Shown: positions 29,342 through 38,329 of the stretch, piece by piece
Layout: each line of letters starts with the position of its first letter
How positions within the stretch are numbered: position 1 is the first letter of the stretch
Virus record (IMG/VR): IMGVR_UViG_3300021197_000753
Span: 1-43,720 of that record
Strand: one strand, 5' to 3'
Source: a virus
Length of the DNA stretch: 43,720 nt
The notes under the pieces: generated by a model
Told to the model about the DNA's origin: nothing
The model's database searches: none
What the model saw: the letters and a program-made list of their open reading frames with translations, nothing else
Program-made: the position numbers and the translations under genes

Positions 29342-30314
29342 AGATAGTGGTTCATCCTTAGCAATATCAGAAATCGTAACAGAGTTCGGTGACAACGCTG
29401 GTGGAGCTGATTCTTTATCAGAGTATTATGCTGGTGGTGATAATGTTCCTTCAGGTGCAGCGGGTGAGTCTGGTAATATCCCAACTAGTGGCACTATTTC
29501 AATGTCTCAATTTTACGGTAGTACAAACCGTATAGCCATTGCACTTCAAATATCAAGCACAACACAAAACTACAATATTTATTCCAACAAAGGTGGTACT
29601 TATTCTGCTGGTATTTCAGATGTAACTCTTACTGTACAAGCAGTCGTTGGTAGTTCTAGCACAGGTGGATATGGTATTGATACTGGTAACCAATGGACTT
29701 CTGGAGACACCGTAAAAATTATAAATAATAGTCAAATTACTGGTGCTGGTGGTGAAGGTGGTAATGGTGGTGCAGCTGATGCTGCACATGCTGGACAAGC
29801 TGGTGCATCTGCTGGTGCCGCTCTTAATTTAGGCTTTGACACAACTATCCAAAACAACGGTGGGAACATCAAAGGTGGTGGCGGTGGTGGCGGTGGTGGC
29901 GGCGGTGGTCGTGGCGTTTATCAAATTGATAAAAACCAATCACAAACTATTGCTAGTGCTGGTGGCGGTGGCGGTGGTGGAGCTGGTCAAACTGGTGGCC
30001 CTGGTGGAGCTGTTGGTATGAACACAACACAGACTACTAATTTAGCCGCAGGTCAAGCTGGAAATATAACAGGTGCTGGTTCTGGTGGAGCTGGTGCAAC
30101 TCCACAATCTCAACGAGGAGAGGGTGGTAATGGTGGTGCAGGCGGTGGTGCTGGTCAAGCTGGATCAGCTGGACAAGCTCATACACAAGGTGCTAACGGT
30201 GGACAATCAGGAGCTGGTGGAGCTGGTGGAGCAGCAGGTAAAGCTATTAATTTAAACGGTAATTCGGTAACATACGAAGATGGAAGTGGAAATGTCCAAG
30301 GAGCAGTATCATAA
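29331..30314 (+). CDS. Glycine-rich adhesin (gp38-like) candidate
   Basis: 327 aa. N-terminal domain with LAISEIVTEFGDN, SLSEYYAGGDNVP and IPTSGTISMSQFYGS, a fibre-tip attachment pattern. After about residue 140 a glycine-rich part contains a run of 12 glycines and many GGX, GGAG and GQAGSAG stretches, as in polyglycine-helix receptor-binding adhesins of T-even-like phages (S16 gp38). Likely distal host-recognition protein. Other long frames on either strand here are by-products of the repetitive composition. Confidence 0.75.
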   Translation: MAVKDSGSSLAISEIVTEFGDNAGGADSLSEYYAGGDNVPSGAAGESGNIPTSGTISMSQFYGSTNRIAIALQISSTTQNYNIYSNKGGTYSAGISDVTLTVQAVVGSSSTGGYGIDTGNQWTSGDTVKIINNSQITGAGGEGGNGGAADAAHAGQAGASAGAALNLGFDTTIQNNGGNIKGGGGGGGGGGGGRGVYQIDKNQSQTIASAGGGGGGGAGQTGGPGGAVGMNTTQTTNLAAGQAGNITGAGSGGAGATPQSQRGEGGNGGAGGGAGQAGSAGQAHTQGANGGQSGAGGAGGAAGKAINLNGNSVTYEDGSGNVQGAVS

Positions 30315-31141
30315 TGAGTAACCCAGTTTTATATAGAGCATGGATTCAAAACAAAGCAGTAGTACATCGTACTTATTGGGCAGGAACTGATGACGATGAA
30401 GTTAAAAAAATTAAAGCTGAAATAGCAAAAAAATTTCCTGATGAAACATGGCCACACGAACCGAACGTGTGGGGTGTAAAAATGGGAGCAAATAAGTACA
30501 GTTTACATGGTTGTAGTTGTGCTCCTGATTATAAAGATAGTAGTAAAATACAAAACAGTATTTTGTTAAACCATGACTTTATAAAATATTTTTATGACCT
30601 AGATAGCTCAACAAAAACAATGGAAGTAGTTTATAAAAAAGGAGCTGTTATGCCTGTAGTAACAGTCCCTAGCAACCTTACAGTAGAATATGTGACCGAT
30701 ATGTGTAATGCTTCTTTTCAAATGCAGGCTACACAAGCTGTATATGTTACTGGCACTAATGACAATGTTTGGGCGTGGGCTGAATCACTTAAATCAGATA
30801 TAGTCATGCCTATTTCAAAAAATAAAAAATTAGCACATACAGATGACATGTATAAATTTCAATTTAATAATGCAAAAGAATTAACTGAAGTGATATTACT
30901 TGCACATCTTGAAAGATATATGGTTTATGGAGAAGGCACTAAATTGTATGAAGAATACACTGCTGATTATGCAGACGAGCTCACTAACTTAGCTGATACT
31001 GAAATTGTAGTTCCAAAACTTGATAATCATGGCAATCGTATTGCACAAACACAAAGTAAAGAAAACATAAAGGAATATGTAAAAGTACCTAAATCTGATG
31101 GAAGTGGTGGCTATGACACAGTTCTTCTCAAAGATCTCTAA
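30314..31141 (+). CDS. Hypothetical protein in fibre cluster, 275 aa
   Basis: Overlaps the adhesin stop (TAATG). NPVLYRAWIQNKAVVHRTYW, FPDETWPHEPNVWGVKMGAN, YSLHGCSCAPDYKDSSK. No family recognised; the position suggests a fibre-associated or fibre-assembly protein. Charged C-terminus. Overlaps the cupin gene start. Confidence 0.55.
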   Translation: MSNPVLYRAWIQNKAVVHRTYWAGTDDDEVKKIKAEIAKKFPDETWPHEPNVWGVKMGANKYSLHGCSCAPDYKDSSKIQNSILLNHDFIKYFYDLDSSTKTMEVVYKKGAVMPVVTVPSNLTVEYVTDMCNASFQMQATQAVYVTGTNDNVWAWAESLKSDIVMPISKNKKLAHTDDMYKFQFNNAKELTEVILLAHLERYMVYGEGTKLYEEYTADYADELTNLADTEIVVPKLDNHGNRIAQTQSKENIKEYVKVPKSDGSGGYDTVLLKDL

Positions 31142-31577
31142 AAAATTAAAAATAGGGTACGGCAGTTGTCATGTAACTGGAGTAAATGGAATAAGGTATA
31201 TTTCAAGATGGGGCCTTTGGTCAACACCCTTGACTATATTGTTTTCTAAGATACACCCTGTTTCCTCTACTGTAGAAGCTATACCTGATACTAGAGAAAA
31301 CGCTAGTGTTATTTACCACAGTCACCCATTTAGTTTTTTATCTGTAATATTAAAAGGAACTTACACAGAAGAGATTAATGATAATGGTAATATTATTTTT
31401 AAAAAAAGAAAATGGTTTAATTTTGTAAGTAGAGACACATTTCACAAAATAAATTGTGATGAAGATGTTTGGACAATACAAGCTGGTTTTGTCAAAACTA
31501 ACAAAGTTCGTATCAAGATAGATAATAAAACCTATGCTCACAAAAGAATATTTACTACTGGAGGTATAGACGATTAA
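31113..31577 (+). CDS. Cupin-fold protein
   Basis: 154 aa from the ATG at 31113 (another in-frame ATG is at 31098). Core YHSHPFSFLSVILKGTYTEE (H69, H71) and later DTFHKI (H111) with VWTIQAGFV, a cupin metal-site order (HxH...E...H) like that of phage-encoded cupins with H-x-H-P-x-x-F-x-S-x-I-L-x-G-x-Y-x-E. Substrate unknown. Adjacent to an oxygenase and close to glycosyltransferases, it may modify sugars or structural proteins. Confidence 0.65.
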   Translation: MTQFFSKISKKLKIGYGSCHVTGVNGIRYISRWGLWSTPLTILFSKIHPVSSTVEAIPDTRENASVIYHSHPFSFLSVILKGTYTEEINDNGNIIFKKRKWFNFVSRDTFHKINCDEDVWTIQAGFVKTNKVRIKIDNKTYAHKRIFTTGGIDD

Positions 31578-31579
31578 CC

Positions 31580-32242
31580 ATGACAAACATAGTAAAAGAA
31601 ATAAAACAAGACTGGGATATAAAAATAAACAACCAAAGAAAAGAAGTTCCTTATTTGGTTATTGATAATTGGTATACTCAAGAAGAAGTAAATGCTGTAT
31701 GGCATGAGCTTGATATGTATGCAACACAACCAATCGTACAAAAAGCTGACGACGAAGATAGCCCTGTTGCGAAGACTGTTAAGGGTAAAGCAAAATCTAA
31801 TGCTTTTAGATTTCATGTATGGGACTATTACACAGGAAAAGGTAGACTTATTTCACCAATATTAAGAACCATGTACAAACAACAAAGTAAAGATTTTCAC
31901 AATATTGTTTTAGATGCTATGCCATTACACCACAATAATTTTATAAATACTAATACAGATGCAACTTTTATTAGTTATTATGATAAGTCTAAATATTATA
32001 AACCTCATTGTGATAGTGTGCAATTTACTTGTCTTATATGGATGTATAAAGAACCAAAACAATTTTTTGGTGGTAATTTAAAATTAAGTGCAGCAAATTC
32101 TACAATAGAGTGTGTCAACAATAGAATGTTGTTTTTTCCAAGTTATTTAGAACACGAAGTAACAGAGGTCAAGTCTAAAGATGATATAAAATTTGGGCAT
32201 GGTAGATACTGTATTACTCATTTTTACAACTGGGTATCTTAA
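31580..32242 (+). CDS. 2-oxoglutarate/Fe(II)-dependent oxygenase
   Basis: 220 aa. The iron triad H143-x-D145 (YYKPHCDSVQFT) and H192 (LEHEV), with R209 (HGRYCITHF) as the 2-oxoglutarate ligand, and FFPSYLEHEVTEV typical of prolyl-hydroxylase-like phage enzymes. Common in marine phages; targets unknown, possibly tail proteins, nucleotides or glycans. Starts three bases after the cupin gene, so the pair is one unit. Confidence 0.85.
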   Translation: MTNIVKEIKQDWDIKINNQRKEVPYLVIDNWYTQEEVNAVWHELDMYATQPIVQKADDEDSPVAKTVKGKAKSNAFRFHVWDYYTGKGRLISPILRTMYKQQSKDFHNIVLDAMPLHHNNFINTNTDATFISYYDKSKYYKPHCDSVQFTCLIWMYKEPKQFFGGNLKLSAANSTIECVNNRMLFFPSYLEHEVTEVKSKDDIKFGHGRYCITHFYNWVS

Positions 32243-32253
32243 AAATGCTCTGG

Positions 32254-32283
32254 TTGTCAACAAGTAGTGTATTGAATTATACT
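32254..32283 (+). promoter_or_regulatory. Sigma-70 promoter before the gp10-like gene
   Basis: TTGTCA (32254-32259), 18-base spacer, TATACT (32278-32283), 22 bases before the ATG at 32306. Confidence 0.6.
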
Positions 32284-32305
32284 TATTTAAAATAGGATAT
32301 TAATT

Positions 32306-34474
32306 ATGCCATTAGTAAAAGTACCATTTAAACCAGGTTTTAATAAACAGATGACACAATCATCTGCTGAATACACATGGACTGACGGCGATTTTGTACG
32401 TTTTCGTTATGGCGAACCAGAGAAAGTAGGGGGTTGGCAACAGCTTACATCAAATACTTTAGCTGGAGCTACTAGAGATTTACACAATTGGTCAGATATA
32501 AATGGTAATAAATATTTAGCGGTAGCTACTAATAAAATACTAGCGTTATATTATGGCGATGCTTTTTATGACATTACACCTCTTGATACAGCTATAACCT
32601 CTTGTACTTACACAACTACTAATAATTCAGCTACTTTAACAGTCAACAAAGCGGCTCATGGATTAGTAGTAGGTGATTTATTTACATTTAGTAATATGAC
32701 TATACCAGGAAGTGGCACTGGTTTTGTTGCTGCTGACTTTACGACTAATACTTTTGAAGTTGTCACTAGAACATCTGATACTTTTACTGTAACTATGGGC
32801 AAGGTTGAATCGGGTGCTGGCGTAACTGGTGCGACAGGTTGTAACTTAAATCCCTATGTTAAATTTGGACCAGCACAAGCAACAGCTGGTTATGGTTGGG
32901 GTGTTGCTCAATGGGGCGGTGAGTCCGCTTCGTTAACTAAAAATGACCTTAATGGTGCCTTAGGCGATAACACCGCAGGTACAGGTGGGTCTGGTACAGC
33001 CGTAACGCTTACTTCCGTTTCTGGTTTTAGTACAGCAGGTCATATATTGGTTGGGTCAGAATTAATTACTTACACAGGTATATCAAGTCAAAACTTAACA
33101 GGTATTACAAGAGGTGCTTTGGGTTCAACTAGAGCAGCACATGACGATGAAGCAGTCGTAACTGATGCTACTAATTTTGTTGCTTGGGGCAATGCTGCTC
33201 CTACTACTAGCGTAACTATAGAACCTGCAAACTGGGCTTTAGATAATTTTGGTTCTATTTTAATTGCTACCGTACACGACGGTAAAACATTTGAATGGAA
33301 TCCGACTAGTGGTGTAGAAACTCGAGCCACTGTGTCTACTACAAATCCTACAGCAAGTGTAATGACTTTAGTGTCAGGTCGAGATAGACACCTTATTCAT
33401 TTAGGCACAGAAACAACAGTAGGCAGCACAGGCAGTCAAGACAAAATGTTTATTCGTTTCAGTGATCAAGAAGATCGAACAGACTATGCTCCAGTATCTA
33501 CTAATACTGCGGGTACTTTTAGATTAGACTCTGGTAGTAAAATAGTAGGAGCTTTACGAGCAAAAGATTATATTTTTATATTAACAGATACTTCTGCTTA
33601 TACAATGCAATTTGTCGGTCCACCTTTTACTTTTAACATACAACAGGTAGGCTCTAACTGTGGTTTAATTGGTCAACACGCACTTGTCTATGTAGATGGT
33701 GCGGTATATTGGATGGGTGAATCAGGTGGTTTTTTTGTCTTTGATGGTACAGTTAAACGACTACCTTGTTCGGTGGAAGACTTTGTATTTACTAATGTTG
33801 ATAGTGATGATTTAGGTATTAATTATGATTCTGGTGAAGTTGTCTATTGTAATTACAATTCATTGTTTACAGAAATTAATTGGTTTTATCCTAAAGCGGG
33901 TTCTACTGGTATTGATAGATGTGTAACATTAAATTATCGTGAAGGTGCATGGACAACCAGTTCTTTATCAAGAACTGCTTACATTGACCAATATTTATTT
34001 GATAGCCCAATAGCTACAGAATTTACTACTTCAAGTACACCTACTTTTCCTACAATTCAAGGAGCCAGTACAAATTTAGGTAAGACAACTGTTTACGAAC
34101 ATGAGAAAGGTGTTAATGAATCTGATCAAAATGGAAACTTTGTGCAAAGTATTAATGCTTTTATAGAATCAGGTGATTTTACTTTAGACTCTGAAGGTGC
34201 TCAAGGAGAAAACTTTATTAAGATTAGGCGTTTCTTACCAGACTTTAAGGTGTTAAGTGGTAATGCGACAGTCACTATACAGCTCAAAGACTTTCCATCT
34301 GAAACAGAATCAAGTTCATCATTAGGGCCGTTTACCGTAACCTCATCAACTAAAAAAATAGACACTAGAGCAAGAGGTCGATTTGCTTCACTTAAAATAC
34401 AAAACAGTGCTCAAGATGAGAACTGGCGTTTTGGTTCATTTAGAGCAGATGTACAACCAGATGGAAAAAGATAA
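32306..34474 (+). CDS. Large tail protein, P22 gp10-like nozzle/stabilisation candidate
   Basis: 722 aa. MPLVKVPFKPGFNKQMTQSS, FVRFRYGEPEKVGGWQQLTS, LHNWSDINGNKYLAVATNKI mirror the opening of packaged-DNA stabilisation/tail nozzle proteins (D-x-V-R-F-x-x-G-x-P-E-K-x-G-G-W), followed by beta-propeller-like blocks (NFGSILIATVHDGKTFEWNP, ALVYVDGAVYWMGESGGFFVFDG). It likely caps the adaptor ring and seals DNA. Has its own promoter. TAA overlaps the next ATG. Confidence 0.7.
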   Translation: MPLVKVPFKPGFNKQMTQSSAEYTWTDGDFVRFRYGEPEKVGGWQQLTSNTLAGATRDLHNWSDINGNKYLAVATNKILALYYGDAFYDITPLDTAITSCTYTTTNNSATLTVNKAAHGLVVGDLFTFSNMTIPGSGTGFVAADFTTNTFEVVTRTSDTFTVTMGKVESGAGVTGATGCNLNPYVKFGPAQATAGYGWGVAQWGGESASLTKNDLNGALGDNTAGTGGSGTAVTLTSVSGFSTAGHILVGSELITYTGISSQNLTGITRGALGSTRAAHDDEAVVTDATNFVAWGNAAPTTSVTIEPANWALDNFGSILIATVHDGKTFEWNPTSGVETRATVSTTNPTASVMTLVSGRDRHLIHLGTETTVGSTGSQDKMFIRFSDQEDRTDYAPVSTNTAGTFRLDSGSKIVGALRAKDYIFILTDTSAYTMQFVGPPFTFNIQQVGSNCGLIGQHALVYVDGAVYWMGESGGFFVFDGTVKRLPCSVEDFVFTNVDSDDLGINYDSGEVVYCNYNSLFTEINWFYPKAGSTGIDRCVTLNYREGAWTTSSLSRTAYIDQYLFDSPIATEFTTSSTPTFPTIQGASTNLGKTTVYEHEKGVNESDQNGNFVQSINAFIESGDFTLDSEGAQGENFIKIRRFLPDFKVLSGNATVTIQLKDFPSETESSSSLGPFTVTSSTKKIDTRARGRFASLKIQNSAQDENWRFGSFRADVQPDGKR

Positions 34475-34638
34475 TGGCTAAAATTACTGTTAATATACCA
34501 GAGCCTAAATCTGAATATGATGCGTCAAATCAAAGACAGATTATGGATGCTTTGACCACATTAAAAAATCAACTTAACTTTTCGTTTCAAACAGATTTTA
34601 AAAACGAACAAGACACTTTTAACTGGTTTATTTCATGA
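34474..34638 (+). CDS. Small tail protein, 54 aa
   Basis: TAATG overlap with the previous gene and ATGA overlap with the next. MAKITVNIPEPKSEYDASNQ then RQIMDALTTLKNQLNF, a proline-rich start and helical second half resembling small trimeric tail proteins. Good coupling supports it as a gene. Confidence 0.6.
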   Translation: MAKITVNIPEPKSEYDASNQRQIMDALTTLKNQLNFSFQTDFKNEQDTFNWFIS

Positions 34639-34976
34639 CAATACAATATAAAAACCAAGGTTTTACTTTAGCGAATACTGACGAGACTTCTGTATTAACT
34701 GCCCCTAGTGATGCAAGATTGTTAATTAAACAAATTCAAGCAGTCAATATACATAGTAGTGCTGTTACATTAACAACTAAATTAACAGACACTTCAGCGT
34801 CAGCTACGCATACATTTGGTAATCAAGATATTGCAGCCGTTAGCACAGTTGACATTATAACGAACACATTAGTATTAGAAGAAGGTGATATTCTTAAAAT
34901 GACCGCAGAAACAGGTGCTAAAATATCAGGTGTTATCTCGTACGCTCAATTGGACAGATCTCAAGAAAATGGTTAA
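34635..34976 (+). CDS. Putative tail structural protein, 113 aa
   Basis: MTIQYKNQGFTLANTDETSV, LLIKQIQAVNIHSSAVTLTT, LEEGDILKMTAETG. Beta-sandwich-like, a pattern common in marine phage tail regions. Coupled to the preceding small gene. Confidence 0.6.
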   Translation: MTIQYKNQGFTLANTDETSVLTAPSDARLLIKQIQAVNIHSSAVTLTTKLTDTSASATHTFGNQDIAAVSTVDIITNTLVLEEGDILKMTAETGAKISGVISYAQLDRSQENG

Positions 34977-34984
34977 AATACAGC

Positions 34985-35176
34985 ATGACAATTACTATTG
35001 ATTGCGAATCACAAACAAAGATATCTAATAAGAAGACGGGTGTTGAGTACGAGTCTGAAGAAGTAGCACAAGCTGATGTAGCTGATGCAGGCACTGCTAC
35101 TAAAGAAGAAGATATCCAACGTGATGTAACCATTATTGTTCCTAAACTTGATCTCTTTGGGGAGACAAATGAGTGA
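34985..35176 (+). CDS. Hypothetical protein, 63 aa
   Basis: Small acidic protein: TITIDCESQTKISNKKTGVE, QADVADAGTATKEEDIQRDV. Not recognised. Its end overlaps the start of the glycosyltransferase gene (8 bases). Confidence 0.55.
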   Translation: MTITIDCESQTKISNKKTGVEYESEEVAQADVADAGTATKEEDIQRDVTIIVPKLDLFGETNE

Positions 35177-36104
35177 GCCTAAAGGCGGCACAGAACTACA
35201 ACACGATTTTTTAACCGCACGAGTAGATGAATATTTACTAAGTCACTTTCAAATCTGCACTTCTATACCAGGTAAAGTACCCATTGATGAAAGCAAGATC
35301 AACATCTTGTGGCAAAAAAATAGCTACGACCAACCTAATATAAAACCTTTTTTTGCAGATAAAACTAACCATCGTTTATATGATTGGTATGTCTTTAACT
35401 CACATTGGAACTACGAGAAGTTTCGTATGATGTACGACATACCAACAGAAAAGTGTCATGTAATAAAAAATGGGGTTACGCATTTCCCAGAAAGAAAACC
35501 GTACAAGCAAGGGGATACGTTAAGATTAGTCTTTCAACCAACACCTTGGCGTGGTTTAAACGTACTGTTATTAACGATGCAACATTTGCAAGATGAGGAT
35601 ATAATATTAGATGTCTATAGTAATTGTGAGGTATATGGTGAAGAATTTGCGCTTTATAATGATTCGGATTGGAAGGCTTTATACGACCAAGCAAGAGCGT
35701 TACCTAATGTTAATTATATTGGTTATCAGTCTAACGATTTTATTTTAAATAAGATGAAAGACTATCACATGTTTGCTTACCCTTGTATTTGGGAAGAGAC
35801 TTCATGTATCTCGGCTCTTGAAGCAATGGCTGCCGGACTGTACTGTGTAACTACCAACTATGGCGCTTTATATGAGACTTGTGCTGAGTTTCCAATTTAT
35901 GTGAACTATACGGACAATTACAAGAAACTAGCCGAAAACTTTGCTTATGCGATTAAAACAGGCAAACAACATTTACATGAAAGTAATATTTATGAACATC
36001 TTTTATTTCAACAAGATTACACCAAACGTTTTTACAATTGGACAAAAAAATCTATCGAGTGGACTAGATTCTTAGAAGGAGCACTACATGCCAGATCCAG
36101 GTAG
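35169..36104 (+). CDS. GT4-type glycosyltransferase
   Basis: 311 aa from ATG 35169 with GGGGAG upstream; an in-frame start at 35136 lies deep in the previous gene. GT-B pattern: GGTELQ, VFNSHWNYEKF, VIKNGV, VFQPTPWRGLNVLL, and the EX7E motif EETSCISALEAMAAG (E210, E218), followed by VTTNYGALYET. It transfers a sugar from a nucleotide sugar. In phages such enzymes modify virion proteins, DNA or host envelope glycans; which applies here is unknown. Confidence 0.85.
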   Translation: MSEPKGGTELQHDFLTARVDEYLLSHFQICTSIPGKVPIDESKINILWQKNSYDQPNIKPFFADKTNHRLYDWYVFNSHWNYEKFRMMYDIPTEKCHVIKNGVTHFPERKPYKQGDTLRLVFQPTPWRGLNVLLLTMQHLQDEDIILDVYSNCEVYGEEFALYNDSDWKALYDQARALPNVNYIGYQSNDFILNKMKDYHMFAYPCIWEETSCISALEAMAAGLYCVTTNYGALYETCAEFPIYVNYTDNYKKLAENFAYAIKTGKQHLHESNIYEHLLFQQDYTKRFYNWTKKSIEWTRFLEGALHARSR

Positions 36105-36900
36105 ACCATTATGGCTTAACAAAGAAAGAGAATTAGGTATTTATGTAGCAACACCAGTACACTCGGATGTATCTATTCATTACACACAAAGCTTATTAGA
36201 GTTTCAAAAAGCTTGTATGGAGAAAGGTGTAAAAGTTATGTTTGAGATGATAAAATCATCTTTGGTAACACAAGGTAGAAACTTATGTACTGCTTCTTTT
36301 TTAAATAGTGAGATGTCACATATGCTTTTTATCGATTCAGATATAGCCTTTTCTTCTGACAGCATATGGAGTATGCTTGAGGCCGACAAGGACGTCATTT
36401 CTGTACCCTACCCTTTAAAAGATATTAAGTTCGATCGACTCATTCAGAAGATACTACACGGTGAAGTGACCACGGCTCACGAAGCACATGTTAATTGCAA
36501 TACTTACCCCTTGAGGCTAGAAGATAGTGAAGCAATAGAGGTAGAGGGCGAGGGTGTTATTGAAGTTACACATGCACCCACTGGATGTATGCTCATCAAA
36601 CGAGAAGTGTTTGATACTTTGATTAAATCTTATCCAGATATGGAAATACACCAAGAGAACCTAATTGATGGCAAACTACAGAAAAAACCTTATCTGTATA
36701 ATTTCTTTGACACCTATTACGATAAAGAAAACAAACGTTTTCTTGGTGAAGACTTTGCTTTTTGTAAGTTGTGGCGTGATATAGGTGGTAAGTGTTATTG
36801 CTATATAATGGACTATATAACTCATGTAGGTGAATTTCAATACACAGGACGTTTGTGGGACGAAATGAAGCCTAGTAGTGTTGATAGCACTGAAGAATAA
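36088..36900 (+). CDS. GT-A type glycosyltransferase-like protein
   Basis: 270 aa, overlapping the GT4 gene by 17 bases. GIYVATPVHSDVS start, LTQGRN-like SLVTQGRNLCTASFL, MLFIDSDIAFSSD (DxD at 83-85), PTGCMLIKREVFDTL, and FFDTYYD...FLGEDFAFCKLWRDIGGKC: a family of phage glycosyltransferase-like proteins. Very likely acts with the preceding enzyme on one glycan. Confidence 0.8.
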   Translation: MPDPGRPLWLNKERELGIYVATPVHSDVSIHYTQSLLEFQKACMEKGVKVMFEMIKSSLVTQGRNLCTASFLNSEMSHMLFIDSDIAFSSDSIWSMLEADKDVISVPYPLKDIKFDRLIQKILHGEVTTAHEAHVNCNTYPLRLEDSEAIEVEGEGVIEVTHAPTGCMLIKREVFDTLIKSYPDMEIHQENLIDGKLQKKPYLYNFFDTYYDKENKRFLGEDFAFCKLWRDIGGKCYCYIMDYITHVGEFQYTGRLWDEMKPSSVDSTEE

Positions 36901-36910
36901 GGGTAAACTT

Positions 36911-36923
36911 ATCTTAATAAGAT
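36911..36923. repeat. Palindrome ATCTTA-A-TAAGAT
   Basis: Six-base arms around one A, in the 37-base gap between the second glycosyltransferase gene and the next gene; possible operator. A GGAG ribosome site follows. Confidence 0.4.
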
Positions 36924-36937
36924 TAGGAGATTTATAA

Positions 36938-37915
36938 ATGGCAGCTTGGTGGACAATTCCTTTAATTGCCGGTGGCGTAAGTTTCGCAGCCTCTAAAATG
37001 TCCGGCGCATCAACTAGTGATTCATTAAAATCAGGCATACTTGGTTTTGCTACTTCGTATGGTGTAGGTGCTTTAGGAAAAGGTCTTACAGCTGCTGGTC
37101 AAGATTTAGTTTTAGGAGAGGCTGTTAAATCTGGCGCAGGAGAAGCAGTAAGAACAGGTATAGAAGCAGGAACTGTAGCTACCGGATCACCTATCGCACA
37201 AGATATTGCTTTGGGTGGTGGAAAATTTTTAAATCCTGGCACATATTCAGCTGCAGCCAACATACCTTCACAAATGATTAATCCTGACAGTGTAGGAGCT
37301 GTTTTTGGAAGAGGCATGCAAAATGTTGGTAATTATTTAAACACTCCAGGTAAACAATTAGGGTTGGGTGCAACACTAGGATCTTCTTATGCTTTAGGTA
37401 GGCTACAACCACCAAAAGTAAATAAACCTTATAATCCGTACGAAAGCACTCCTGAAGAAAGGACAGCTTTATTACAAAGAGAGACTGATAAACTTTCAGG
37501 TTTGACACAAAGGTATGATTATTCAAATGAGCCCACTCAAATGGATCCTTATAATTTTTCAAATATGCTTTATGCTAAAGACGGTGCCTTTGTTGAAGGT
37601 ATAGCTCAATATGCTACGGGTGGGGTAAACTATTTACCCAGTAAGATTGAAAATGACGAGAATGATGTAAATAATTATGTCAGAGCAGCTGGATACGTTG
37701 AAGACGGGTCTGGTGTTGGTGACAAAGATGAAGATACCATGTTAGCACAACTTGCCGATGGTGAGTTTGTGTCTCGTGCAGATGCCATCCTCGGAGCAGG
37801 CATCATGGCAGGTGCAAATCCTGAGGACTTTAAAGATATGCGTAAAAAGGGAGCTGCATTTTTTTACAATCAACAAGATCGATTGAAGAGAGTATACGAT
37901 CTAGTAAACGCATAA
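36938..37915 (+). CDS. Virion-associated protein with DTMLAQLADGEFV motif
   Basis: 325 aa. An alanine/glycine-rich N-half (AAWWTIPLIAGGVSFAASKM) is possibly membrane-active. The C-half has YATGGVNYLP, NDVNNYVRAAGYVEDGSG, then DTMLAQLADGEFVSRADAIL and GAAFFYNQQDRLKRVYDLV, a block widely found in marine podovirus proteins near ejection genes. Likely internal or ejected. Starts after the glycosyltransferase genes with GGAG upstream. Confidence 0.7.
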   Translation: MAAWWTIPLIAGGVSFAASKMSGASTSDSLKSGILGFATSYGVGALGKGLTAAGQDLVLGEAVKSGAGEAVRTGIEAGTVATGSPIAQDIALGGGKFLNPGTYSAAANIPSQMINPDSVGAVFGRGMQNVGNYLNTPGKQLGLGATLGSSYALGRLQPPKVNKPYNPYESTPEERTALLQRETDKLSGLTQRYDYSNEPTQMDPYNFSNMLYAKDGAFVEGIAQYATGGVNYLPSKIENDENDVNNYVRAAGYVEDGSGVGDKDEDTMLAQLADGEFVSRADAILGAGIMAGANPEDFKDMRKKGAAFFYNQQDRLKRVYDLVNA

Positions 37916-38329
37916 ATGCAAACAAAATTTATTAAGTTTACAAAGTTTGAAGTAGAAAAAGTTTGGCCTTTAGCAAAAGATTTAGTCCAACTGGCTTGTG
38001 AGACAAACGGAGCGTTTGATGTAGATGACATCAAAGACATGTGCAAACAAGGAGCCATGCAACTTTGGTTAGTGATTGACGAAACCGATGAAGTTCTTGC
38101 AACAGTTGTAACTGAAATAAGAAGCTACCCTAATTATAAAGTTTGTGATGCACGAATCGTGACTGGCAAACAAATGAAAAGGTGGCATCACCATGTAAAA
38201 GATTTAGAAGCATGGGCTAAAGAACAAGGTTGTAAAAAAATGGAGTTATTTGCAAGACCAGGATGGGAAAAAATTATGAAACCAAAGGGATATGTGAAAA
38301 CACATGTACAAATAGAGAAAGACTTATGA
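37916..38329 (+). CDS. GNAT-like acetyltransferase
   Basis: 137 aa. VWPLAKDLVQLACE, DIKDMCKQGAMQLWLVIDE, VLATVVTEIRSYPNYKVCD, LEAWAKEQGCKKMELFARPG, WEKIMKPKGYVKTHVQIEK: the order of a short GNAT-type fold as found in phage genomes near tail genes. The acetyl-CoA loop is not clearly typical. Target unknown. Stop overlaps the next start (ATGA). Confidence 0.55.
   Translation: MQTKFIKFTKFEVEKVWPLAKDLVQLACETNGAFDVDDIKDMCKQGAMQLWLVIDETDEVLATVVTEIRSYPNYKVCDARIVTGKQMKRWHHHVKDLEAWAKEQGCKKMELFARPGWEKIMKPKGYVKTHVQIEKDL

Noticed and set aside
29836-30255. Valine/leucine-rich frames within the glycine-rich gene
   Set aside because: Shifted readings of GGT-rich DNA; the in-frame gene has a clear N-terminal domain and coupling.
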